NCBI GenBank assembly: GCA_964393115.1
Contig: CAYMST010000323.1
Coordinates: forward strand, 1 to 5,103
DNA: 5,103 nt
Origin: CAYMST01 sp964393115
GTDB taxonomy: Bacteria; Bacteroidota; Bacteroidia; Cytophagales; Cyclobacteriaceae
Direction of reading: 5' to 3'
The notes below the pieces were generated by a model that was given only the letters and a program-made list of their open reading frames with translations, was not told where the DNA came from and made no database searches. A program made the position numbers and the translations under genes. This document shows, one piece after another, positions 1 through 5,103 of the stretch (within the stretch, counting starts at the first letter, position 1; each line of letters opens with the position of its first letter).

Positions 1-6
1 CCATTT

Positions 7-36
7 CAAACATAGGCAAAAAGCTGAAATTCGCAA
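7..36 (-). promoter_or_regulatory. possible divergent Bacteroidota-type promoter at left edge
   Basis: Read on the minus strand, TTG (36 to 34) is followed after 19 nt by TATGTTTG (14 to 7). This fits the known Bacteroidota sigma-ABfr consensus, TTG about 19 nt upstream of TAnnTTTG. It would drive transcription leftwards, out of the window, so its gene cannot be seen. Short motifs of this kind are common by chance in AT-rich DNA, so the call is weak. Confidence 0.22.
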
Positions 37-61
37 TAGGAGCAATTAAGATTTAAAGGTA

Positions 62-69
62 TATATTTG
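62..69 (+). promoter_or_regulatory. candidate -7 box upstream of parA
   Basis: TATATTTG matches the Bacteroidota -7 element TAnnTTTG exactly and lies 67 nt upstream of the parA ATG. No TTG or TTTG is present at the expected distance upstream (about 38-46), so only half of the promoter is supported. If it is used, transcription would begin near 75, at the base of the hairpin at 75-97. Confidence 0.3.
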
Positions 70-74
70 TAAAG

Positions 75-107
75 GTCCCGTTTCTTGTATTCGGGACTAA
101 TTTTTTT
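75..107 (+). terminator. hairpin plus T-run upstream of parA (likely intrinsic terminator)
   Basis: GTCCCG (75-80) pairs perfectly with CGGGAC (92-97) around an 11-nt loop, and seven T follow at 101-107 after three unpaired bases. This is the only GC-rich stem in an otherwise AT-rich leader. It most simply ends transcription of a gene lying left of the window. Alternatively it is a 5' leader hairpin of the parA transcript, since a -7-like box lies directly before it. The parA ATG follows 29 nt after the T-run. Confidence 0.55.
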
Positions 108-136
108 GAGTGAGCAAAATCAAAATATAACCAAAA

Positions 137-925
137 ATGGGTAAAGTAATTGCAATTGCGAACCAAAAGGGTGGAGTTGGAAAAACTACTACCTCTATCA
201 ATCTTGGAGCTAGTCTCGCAGCTTTAGAGTATAAAACACTAGTGGTAGATGCCGATCCTCAGGCGAATGCTACATCAGGTGTAGGGCTAAACCCAAAAGA
301 GGTAGAAAATAGTATTTATGAATGTATGGTCGATAATATCGACCCTAGAGAGTGTCTTGTTGAGACAGATATAAATTACTTACACCTAATCCCTTCTCAC
401 ATCGACTTGGTTGGTGCAGAGGTTGAAATGGTGAGTATAGACGCGAGAGAAACCCGGATGATTGAAGCCCTCAAGGACATCCGAGAAGATTATGATTTCA
501 TTATTATCGACTGTTCTCCTTCTCTTGGTTTAATTACGGTGAATGCGTTAACAGCTTCTGACTCGGTAATTATTCCAGTCCAATGCGAATATTTCGCACT
601 AGAGGGACTTGGTAAGTTGTTAAGTACCATTAAGATTATTCAAACACGACTAAATCCTGATTTAGAAATTGAGGGTATACTTCTAACGATGTATGACAAC
701 CGTCTACGTCTATCTAACCAAGTGGTGGAAGAAGTCAACTCGCACTTCAAATCGATGATGTTTGAAACACTCATCCCAAGAAATGTAAAGCTAAGTGAAT
801 CACCAAGTTTTGGGGTTCCAGCGATAGCGCATGACGCAGAAAGTAAAGGAGCCGTCAGCTATTTAAACTTGGCAAATGAAATCCTCAGAAAGAACGGCAT
901 GATAGCCGAAGAGGAAGTCGAATAA
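137..925 (+). CDS. parA: ParA/Soj-type chromosome partitioning ATPase
   Basis: Walker-type ATPase that dimerises with ATP, binds the nucleoid non-specifically and is stimulated by ParB, moving or positioning the replication origin region. At 262 aa it is the size of chromosomal Soj/ParA and lacks the N-terminal DNA-binding domain of large plasmid ParAs. Visible motifs are the deviant Walker A KGGVGKTT (residues 11-18, signature Lys11 and Lys16), VVDADPQ with the catalytic-type Asp40, and Walker B IIIDCSPSLG (122-131). Arg189 and Lys218 (in IPRNVKLSESPS) fall where B. subtilis Soj has its DNA-binding arginines, from memory of that sequence; Lys218 is a conservative change. The ATG has no Shine-Dalgarno site but sits in an A-rich leader, as is usual in Bacteroidota. 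The start gives MGKVIAIANQ, the standard family N-terminus. parB follows after 20 bp, so the two form an operon. The acidic tail (EEEVE) is unremarkable. Confidence 0.97.
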   Translation: MGKVIAIANQKGGVGKTTTSINLGASLAALEYKTLVVDADPQANATSGVGLNPKEVENSIYECMVDNIDPRECLVETDINYLHLIPSHIDLVGAEVEMVSIDARETRMIEALKDIREDYDFIIIDCSPSLGLITVNALTASDSVIIPVQCEYFALEGLGKLLSTIKIIQTRLNPDLEIEGILLTMYDNRLRLSNQVVEEVNSHFKSMMFETLIPRNVKLSESPSFGVPAIAHDAESKGAVSYLNLANEILRKNGMIAEEEVE

Positions 926-945
926 TATAGCAGAAGTAAAAGAAA

Positions 946-1848
946 GTGGCAAAGAGAAAAAGTGCATTAGGAAGAGGATTAGGAGCTCTATTAGATGATT
1001 CGCCATCAGATGTTGGTGCACCTAAGAAAGTAAGTGGACAAGGGGCTTCTCCGAAAGGAGGAATCGCAGAAATTGACATTGACAAAGTAGAAGTAAACCC
1101 TTTTCAACCTAGAAAAGACTTTGATCAAGATGCGCTTTTAGAATTAGCTGAATCTATAAAGGTTCAAGGTATCATTCAGCCGATTACTGTCCGCCAGTTA
1201 AATGACAATGCTTATCAACTAATATCAGGAGAACGAAGGTTGCAAGCATCGAAACTTGCTGATCTTAAACGAATCCCTGCTTATATCCGTAAGGCCGATG
1301 ACCAACAAATGTTGGAAATGGCGCTTATCGAAAATATACAGCGCGAAAACCTCAATTCCATTGAAATCGCACTTAGTTATCAGCGATTAATGGATGAGTG
1401 TAAGCTCAAACTAGAAGAGCTCGGTGACCGTGTTGGAAAAAAGAGGTCAACAGTAAATAACTACTTGAGACTGTTAAAACTTCCTCCTACTATTCAGATA
1501 GCATTAAGAGACGGTCAGCTTTCTATGGGCCATGCCCGTGCGCTTATCAGTATTGAAAATGTAGATCAGCAACTGGCTATTTTCAATAAGATTATATCTG
1601 ACGAACTATCAGTTAGGAAGGTGGAAGAGCTAGTTCGCAAATCTGTTTATGGAGATGAAGGTCAAAAAGAAAAAAGCAAAGAAGCGATTGAAATGAGCTA
1701 TGAGATGAAGGAGCTCCAAGATCGCCTGTCCTCTCATTTTGGCACGAAAATAAAGGTATCCATGGCCTCTGGAGATAAAGGTGAAATCCGAATCCCATAT
1801 TTGGATACAGATGACTTGAATAGAATACTAGATATTTTAGCTGTTTGA
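946..1848 (+). CDS. parB: ParB/Spo0J-type parS-binding CTPase, GTG start
   Basis: Partner of ParA that loads at parS and, in known homologues, becomes a CTP-gated sliding clamp. The 300 aa show the expected order. A basic N-terminal peptide with LGRGLGALL (8-16) stimulates ParA in homologues. After a linker comes the ParB/Srx nucleotide-binding domain (about 41-135) with NPFQPR (51-56), GERRLQA (95-101) and ENIQRENLNSIE (129-140). The helix-turn-helix region (about 150-205) has GKKRSTVNNYLRLLKLP and GHARAL. A charged linker (about 232-255) leads to the C-terminal dimerisation domain (about 253-300). The start is fixed as GTG: an in-frame TAA lies at 937-939, only two codons upstream, and no later start would keep the ParA-interacting peptide. 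The stretch before the GTG is purine-rich (AAAAGAAA) without a true Shine-Dalgarno. One oddity is Gln100, where the usual GERRxR motif ends in Arg. No parS-like palindrome was found in the window. Confidence 0.96.
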   Translation: MAKRKSALGRGLGALLDDSPSDVGAPKKVSGQGASPKGGIAEIDIDKVEVNPFQPRKDFDQDALLELAESIKVQGIIQPITVRQLNDNAYQLISGERRLQASKLADLKRIPAYIRKADDQQMLEMALIENIQRENLNSIEIALSYQRLMDECKLKLEELGDRVGKKRSTVNNYLRLLKLPPTIQIALRDGQLSMGHARALISIENVDQQLAIFNKIISDELSVRKVEELVRKSVYGDEGQKEKSKEAIEMSYEMKELQDRLSSHFGTKIKVSMASGDKGEIRIPYLDTDDLNRILDILAV

Positions 1849-1859
1849 CAACACAATAA

Positions 1860-1893
1860 AGAACCACACAAGTGGTTCTATCATTAGTTTTTT
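1860..1893 (+). terminator. perfect inverted repeat after parB, weak terminator candidate
   Basis: AGAACCAC (1860-1867) pairs over all 8 bp with GTGGTTCT (1872-1879) around the loop ACAA. A run of six T lies at 1888-1893, eight bases beyond the stem rather than directly after it. This spacing is poor for an intrinsic terminator, so it may act as a partial terminator or RNA-stabilising hairpin between parB and the next gene, or as a protein-binding operator. The stem begins 12 bp after the parB stop and ends 23 nt before the first ATG of the DUF5683 gene. Confidence 0.4.
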
Positions 1894-1902
1894 CAAAAAG
1901 TA

Positions 1903-2625
1903 ATGCAATTTGTGGTTAGCGATTCCAAGTGTTTTTTTAAAAGGATAAGCATGCTCTTCACTGGAAATCAGTGTTCGAGGCATTGCCTTGCCTTGTCGTT
2001 CTGCATGATCTTGTTGACACTTACTATGTCGCTTCCTACGATAGCCCAAAGTGAGGATCATTTAAATGTGAATGACACCATTATATTCATTGACGATGCC
2101 GTAGATACGTTAAGTAATCTTTTGGAGTTGGATAATGAATATGAGCTTAACATTTTCAAAAGACCCAAAAAGTTGGATCCAAAAAGGGCAGCCATGTTAT
2201 CTGCCGTTTTTCCGGGTCTAGGTCAAGTCTATAATCGCCAAGCTTGGAAGCTACCAATTGTCTATGGTGGAGCACTTCTTGTGGGTATCGTAATTGATTA
2301 TAACAATAGATTTTATCAGATATTTCGTAATGAAGCGCAAGCAGTAGCGCTATTTGGTGAAGGAAGCGGAAGATTGGGCATATCATCTACTAATATTCAA
2401 CGCTTTCAAGAGAATTACCGAAGAGATCGTGATTTTTCCATCATACTTGGATGTGCGTTTTACGCGTTACAAATAATTGATGCACATGTATCGGCGCACC
2501 TCAAAGAGTTTGACATTTCCGATGACTTGTCCATGTCGGTTCACCCTACTCTTCAGAAAACACCGGGTACCAGTCCTTTTCGAGGACATTCCTTGGGACT
2601 TTCACTATCTTTTGCCCTGAAATAA
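1903..2625 (+). CDS. DUF5683 family exported/membrane protein of unknown function
   Basis: Recognised as a DUF5683 protein from its core and from its place after parAB in Bacteroidota; its function is not known. From the first ATG it has 240 aa. A hydrophobic segment (about 29-45) ends in PTIAQS, which suggests a Sec signal peptide cut after Ala48. The core (about 88-205) has KKLDPKRAAMLSAVFPGLGQ (89-108), then VYNRQAWKLP, a hydrophobic stretch (about 116-131), RRDRDFS (173-179), a second hydrophobic stretch (about 178-193), and DAHVSAHLKEFDISDD (193-208). The PGLGQxYN signature recalls small two-helix membrane domains of the TM2 type. The C-terminus LSLSFALK is alternating hydrophobic, as in a beta-strand. 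Met17 (base 1951) is an alternative start: it has AAAGGA 5 nt upstream and leaves a more normal-length signal peptide. The ATG at 1903 has no ribosome site but does follow A-rich sequence. Envelope location is inferred. Confidence 0.85.
   Translation: MQFVVSDSKCFFKRISMLFTGNQCSRHCLALSFCMILLTLTMSLPTIAQSEDHLNVNDTIIFIDDAVDTLSNLLELDNEYELNIFKRPKKLDPKRAAMLSAVFPGLGQVYNRQAWKLPIVYGGALLVGIVIDYNNRFYQIFRNEAQAVALFGEGSGRLGISSTNIQRFQENYRRDRDFSIILGCAFYALQIIDAHVSAHLKEFDISDDLSMSVHPTLQKTPGTSPFRGHSLGLSLSFALK
1940..1945 (+). promoter_or_regulatory. Shine-Dalgarno-like site favouring a start at 1951
   Basis: AAAGGA lies 5 nt before the ATG at 1951, which is codon 17 of the longest DUF5683 frame. Starting there gives a signal peptide of about 32 residues (n-region MLFTGNQCSRHC, then a hydrophobic core, then PTIA), closer to usual length than the 48 residues from 1903. 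Many genes in this phylum lack a Shine-Dalgarno site, so this supports but does not settle the shorter form. Confidence 0.4.
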
Positions 2626-2660
2626 ACCTCAAACTACTTCGGGGAACGTATCTTAATCCA

Positions 2661-2690
2661 TATCTTGCGTAGATTTTTTAATCTAAGATA
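2661..2690 (+). repeat. bulged AT-rich hairpin between the DUF5683 gene and dapB
   Basis: TAGATT (2670-2675) pairs with AATCTA (2680-2685) around a TTTT loop. Immediately outside, TATCT (2661-2665) pairs with AGATA (2686-2690), leaving TGCG (2666-2669) as a bulge on the 5' side. This makes 11 pairs in two helices, mostly A-T. No T-run follows, so it is not a standard intrinsic terminator on the + strand. It lies 30 nt before the dapB ATG and could affect dapB mRNA or be an operator-like dyad. Stability is likely low. Confidence 0.35.
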
Positions 2691-2720
2691 GATTATTATC
2701 ACATTATCAAATAGGAAGTC

Positions 2721-3434
2721 ATGAAGATAGCGTTGATTGGATATGGCAAAATGGGTAAAACCATTGAACAAATTGCCATCGAGAGAGGAAATGAAATCTC
2801 TTATAAAATAGATGTGACCAATAAGGAGGACTTAAAGCGAATAAGTCCTGAAAATACAGACGTTGCCATTGAGTTTACGCGACCAGATTCTGCATTTGAA
2901 AATATCCAAACCCTGATCAACCAAAATGTGAAAGTTATTTCTGGAACTACCGGTTGGTTAGAAAAATATACGGAAATAGAGGGATTAGTGAAAGCCATAG
3001 ACGGTACTTTTCTGTATGCCTCTAACTTTAGTTTGGGAGTTAACTTATTCTTTAAGTTAAACGAGCAGCTAGCTAAAATGATGGTCGGCAGAAGCTATAA
3101 ACCGAGTATGGAAGAAATCCATCATACTCAGAAGTTAGATGCTCCAAGCGGTACGGCTATTACACTAGCTGAAGGAGTCATCAAAAACACTCCTGGTGTC
3201 AAAAGCTGGGTCAATGAAGCCAGCAAAAACCCAGATAGTCTAGGGATTATCTCATTAAGAGAAGATGAAGTACCAGGGACGCATACGGTTACTTATGACT
3301 CGGAGATAGACTCCATTGAAATAAAACACACCGCTCATACCAGAAAGGGATTTGCGCTGGGTGCAGTATTAGTGGCTGAGTGGATCAGCGACAAAAAGGG
3401 TGTCTTGTCGATGTCTGACTTTTTTGGATTTTAA
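2721..3434 (+). CDS. dapB: 4-hydroxy-tetrahydrodipicolinate reductase
   Basis: Cytoplasmic NAD(P)H-dependent reductase that turns the DapA product into tetrahydrodipicolinate, on the route to meso-diaminopimelate for peptidoglycan and to lysine. Visible features are the N-terminal Rossmann glycine motif GYGKMGK (7-13), SGTTGW (74-79), the NFSLGVN stretch (102-108) that begins the substrate domain, and the signature EEIHHTQKLDAPSGTA (131-146). His134 and Lys138 match the catalytic pair of the E. coli enzyme, and PSGTA binds substrate. HTAHTRKGFALGAV (203-216) is the usual C-terminal block that returns to the cofactor fold. At 237 aa it is shorter than E. coli DapB (273 aa); the shortening lies in the N-terminal domain after the second strand and is normal for Bacteroidota. 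Asp31 at the end of that strand (YKID) could favour NADH, an inference. The ATG has AGGA 4 nt upstream, a weak ribosome site. No key residue is missing. Confidence 0.97.
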   Translation: MKIALIGYGKMGKTIEQIAIERGNEISYKIDVTNKEDLKRISPENTDVAIEFTRPDSAFENIQTLINQNVKVISGTTGWLEKYTEIEGLVKAIDGTFLYASNFSLGVNLFFKLNEQLAKMMVGRSYKPSMEEIHHTQKLDAPSGTAITLAEGVIKNTPGVKSWVNEASKNPDSLGIISLREDEVPGTHTVTYDSEIDSIEIKHTAHTRKGFALGAVLVAEWISDKKGVLSMSDFFGF

Positions 3435-3599
3435 AATAAATTTGGCGTTCAATCCCTCTACCCATTTGATTTAATTACTCAGATAATCGTTTTGATACCC
3501 TTTAAAAATGGTTTTCAAGTTGGTATTGGGAGTGTTCAAATAGACATACAATGTTCTTCATTACGTTGAAGAGTTGATAAAAACCTTAATTGAAAAACG
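3435..3599 (+). promoter_or_regulatory. 165-bp non-coding leader upstream of lepB
   Basis: This is the longest gap in the window and I see no gene in it. TAAATTTG (3437-3444) matches the Bacteroidota -7 element TAnnTTTG just after the dapB stop, but no TTG is found at the proper upstream distance. A small hairpin, TCTTCA (3555-3560) with TGAAGA (3567-3572) around TTACGT, lies 28 nt before the lepB ATG. A weak pairing ATACC (3495-3499) with GGTAT (3522-3526) has a 22-nt loop. No T-run terminator for dapB is present, so read-through into lepB is possible. The final bases before the ATG are A-rich without a Shine-Dalgarno. Confidence 0.3.
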
Positions 3600-5024
3600 A
3601 TGACCGAATTATCGATAGGTACCTTCTTCATATATTTATTACCCATAATTGTAATAAAATGTGTTGCTTACTATAAGATTTTTGAAAAATGCGGTGTTCC
3701 CGGCTGGAAGGCCCTCATCCCGATATATAACCTTCTTGAGGTTCAAAAGATAACTGGGAAACCCAGTTGGTGGATAGCAATGATAATTGTCCCGGTGGTC
3801 AACATATTCATGCTATTTTCAATTTATATTGATCTTGTTAAATGTTTTGACCAAAGAAAGTATTACCAGCATTTAGCTGCTCTCCTACTTTACCCTATAT
3901 ATATCTTATACTTTGCTTTTAACCCTAAGTTCGCTTATATAGGTACGGTAGAAGAGTTGCCAAAACTGAAAAAGACAGTATTTGAGGAATGGATGGAGGC
4001 TATCGTCTTTGCTGTATTCGCGGCTACATTCATCCGCTGGATATTCTTAGAGGCCTTTGTAATCCCTACTCCGTCAATGGAGAACTCTTTGCTGGTTGGG
4101 GATTTCCTGTTCGTAAGCAAAGCAGCTTATGGCCCTAGAACTCCAAAGACACCTCTTCAGGTTCCATTGACGCATGCTACGTTTCCTGGAGGAAAAGCAA
4201 AATCGTATTTAGACTGGATACAACTTCCACAATTTCGCTTACCCGGCCTTGGTGAGGTGGAGCGTAATGACGTTGTTGTATTTAACTATCCGTTGGAATT
4301 TGAAAACCCAGTCGATTTAAAAGTTCATTATATCAAGCGATGTATAGGTGTTGCTGGAGATGTTGTCAAAGTAGATAATGGGCAAGTTTTCGTAAATGGT
4401 GAAAAGGGTAAGAATCCTGAGAAAATGCAGTTCTCTTATTTTGTTCAAACTAATGATCAGCAGCGCGTTAGCGAACGGATTTATAAGCGACACAAAATAT
4501 GGGAGGTAAGGCGGCAACCTCAAGGAGATCTCATCCATACTACCCCCGAAAAAGCTAAAAAGCTAAATGCACTTGGTTTTATCAAATCTGTAAGTCGCTA
4601 TCGGCACTACTCTAAAGGGAAAAAAGATTTTGAGGCTTTTCCAAAGGATACTCTTTTCAAATGGAATGCGGATTTCTACGGTCCCATTCAAGTTCCTAAA
4701 AAAGGGTGGACTATTGACTTAACTGCGGAAAATATTGCGAAGTACTTTACGACTATTCGAGACTATGAATGGCATAACGAAGTTACACGTAAGAATGGTC
4801 AGTTATTAATAGATGGGGAAGTGCAAACGCAATATACATTCAAACAGAACTATTACTTCATGATGGGTGATAACCGAAATAATTCTTTAGACTCTAGATT
4901 CTTCGGTTTTGTCCCTGCAGATCATGTGGTAGGAAAAGCAGCTTTCATTTGGATGTCCCTTGATGAAAATGAAGGACTTCTAAATAAGGTAAGATGGGAA
5001 CGGTTATTTAGCGGAATTAAATAG
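3600..5024 (+). CDS. lepB: Signal peptidase I with N-terminal DUF5684-like membrane domain
   Basis: Inner-membrane serine protease (family S26) that removes Sec and Tat signal peptides on the outer face of the membrane. At 474 aa it is much longer than E. coli LepB (324 aa). Residues 1-110 carry three likely membrane segments (about 8-26, 57-79, 92-107) and a DUF5684-like stretch GVPGWKALIPIYNLLEVQKI (32-51) plus GKPSWW. A further membrane segment (133-153) leads into IPTPSMENSLLVGD (155-168), with nucleophile Ser159. VHYIKRCIGVAGD (242-254) supplies the general base Lys246. GDNRNNSLDSRFFGFVP (423-439) is the conserved box E, with Asn427 in place of the common Asp. Between the Lys box and box E lies an insertion of about 160 residues, rich in charged residues, which other Bacteroidota LepBs also have. 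Both catalytic residues are present, so the enzyme should be active. The ATG opens directly into a membrane segment and lacks a Shine-Dalgarno. A strong terminator follows 45 bp after the stop. Confidence 0.95.
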   Translation: MTELSIGTFFIYLLPIIVIKCVAYYKIFEKCGVPGWKALIPIYNLLEVQKITGKPSWWIAMIIVPVVNIFMLFSIYIDLVKCFDQRKYYQHLAALLLYPIYILYFAFNPKFAYIGTVEELPKLKKTVFEEWMEAIVFAVFAATFIRWIFLEAFVIPTPSMENSLLVGDFLFVSKAAYGPRTPKTPLQVPLTHATFPGGKAKSYLDWIQLPQFRLPGLGEVERNDVVVFNYPLEFENPVDLKVHYIKRCIGVAGDVVKVDNGQVFVNGEKGKNPEKMQFSYFVQTNDQQRVSERIYKRHKIWEVRRQPQGDLIHTTPEKAKKLNALGFIKSVSRYRHYSKGKKDFEAFPKDTLFKWNADFYGPIQVPKKGWTIDLTAENIAKYFTTIRDYEWHNEVTRKNGQLLIDGEVQTQYTFKQNYYFMMGDNRNNSLDSRFFGFVPADHVVGKAAFIWMSLDENEGLLNKVRWERLFSGIK

Positions 5025-5068
5025 CTCGAAAAAAACTCATTATTAAAATATTTCAATTAATACACAAT

Positions 5069-5093
5069 AAAAGCCAGCTTTTGCTGGCTTTTT
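5069..5093 (+). terminator. intrinsic terminator after lepB
   Basis: AAAAGCCAGC (5069-5078) pairs perfectly with GCTGGCTTTT (5083-5092) around a TTTT loop, and the T-run reaches 5093. The inner 6 bp GCCAGC/GCTGGC are GC-rich. This is a textbook Rho-independent terminator for lepB. The A-run on its left arm means it could also stop transcripts arriving on the minus strand from a convergent gene beyond the window. The 44 bp between the lepB stop and the stem are AT-rich and hold nothing else that I can identify. Confidence 0.9.
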
Positions 5094-5103
5094 CTATTTG
5101 AAA

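Noticed and set aside
885..1085. Minus-strand open frame across the parA-parB junction
   Set aside because: It lies antisense to two well-recognised genes, including the conserved ParB N-terminus, and its translation has no recognisable domain.
1860..1879. The dyad after parB as a parS site
   Set aside because: Canonical parS is a 16-bp palindrome with CACGTG at its centre and TGTTTC-type arms. This dyad has a 4-nt ACAA spacer and AGAA at its ends. I found no CACGTG elsewhere in the window.
1975..2010. Lipobox near Cys34 of the DUF5683 protein
   Set aside because: The residues before the Cys read LSF; the -1 position of a lipobox needs Gly, Ala or Ser, so lipidation is not supported.
2626..2720. 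Lysine riboswitch upstream of dapB
   Set aside because: The gap is only 95 nt and folds at best into one small bulged hairpin, whereas the lysine riboswitch needs well over 150 nt with five helices.
2708..3543. TCAAATAG found both before dapB (from 2708) and before lepB (from 3536) as a shared operator
   Set aside because: It is an 8-base AT-rich match at different distances from the two starts (13 and 64 nt) and has no dyad symmetry, so chance explains it.
4317..4538. Minus-strand open frame inside lepB
   Set aside because: It overlaps the Lys-box and insertion region of an intact lepB and shows no family features, so it is a shadow frame.

Overview
The window holds five intact genes, all on the + strand, in the order parA, parB, a DUF5683 membrane protein, dapB and lepB. 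The DNA is AT-rich, Shine-Dalgarno sites are mostly absent and start codons sit in A-rich leaders. The DUF5683 protein, the short (237 aa) DapB and the long LepB with an extra N-terminal membrane domain are all typical of Bacteroidota. Together with this gene order they point to a chromosomal locus of a Bacteroidota bacterium, probably Cytophagales-like; the finer placement is a guess from protein style.

Layout. Bases 1-136 are an intergenic or edge region with a strong hairpin plus T-run just upstream of parA. parA (137-925) and parB (946-1848) are 20 bp apart and surely co-transcribed; parB starts with GTG. A 54-bp gap with a perfect inverted repeat precedes the DUF5683 gene (1903-2625, possibly starting at 1951). 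A 95-bp gap with a bulged AT-rich hairpin precedes dapB (2721-3434). A 165-bp leader without a gene precedes lepB (3600-5024). A clear intrinsic terminator (5069-5093) closes the array.

Function. ParA and ParB are the chromosome segregation ATPase and the CTP-dependent, parS-binding clamp; no parS site is visible here. DapB makes tetrahydrodipicolinate for lysine and the diaminopimelate of peptidoglycan. LepB releases exported proteins from the inner membrane and could process the signal peptide of the DUF5683 protein. The cluster therefore joins chromosome segregation, wall precursor synthesis and protein export.

I see no mobile element, CRISPR array, RNA gene or clear sign of transfer, and nothing that amounts to a new defence or catalytic system. 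The least explained pieces are the DUF5683 protein, the hairpins between genes, and a Gln in place of the last Arg of the ParB nucleotide-binding motif.
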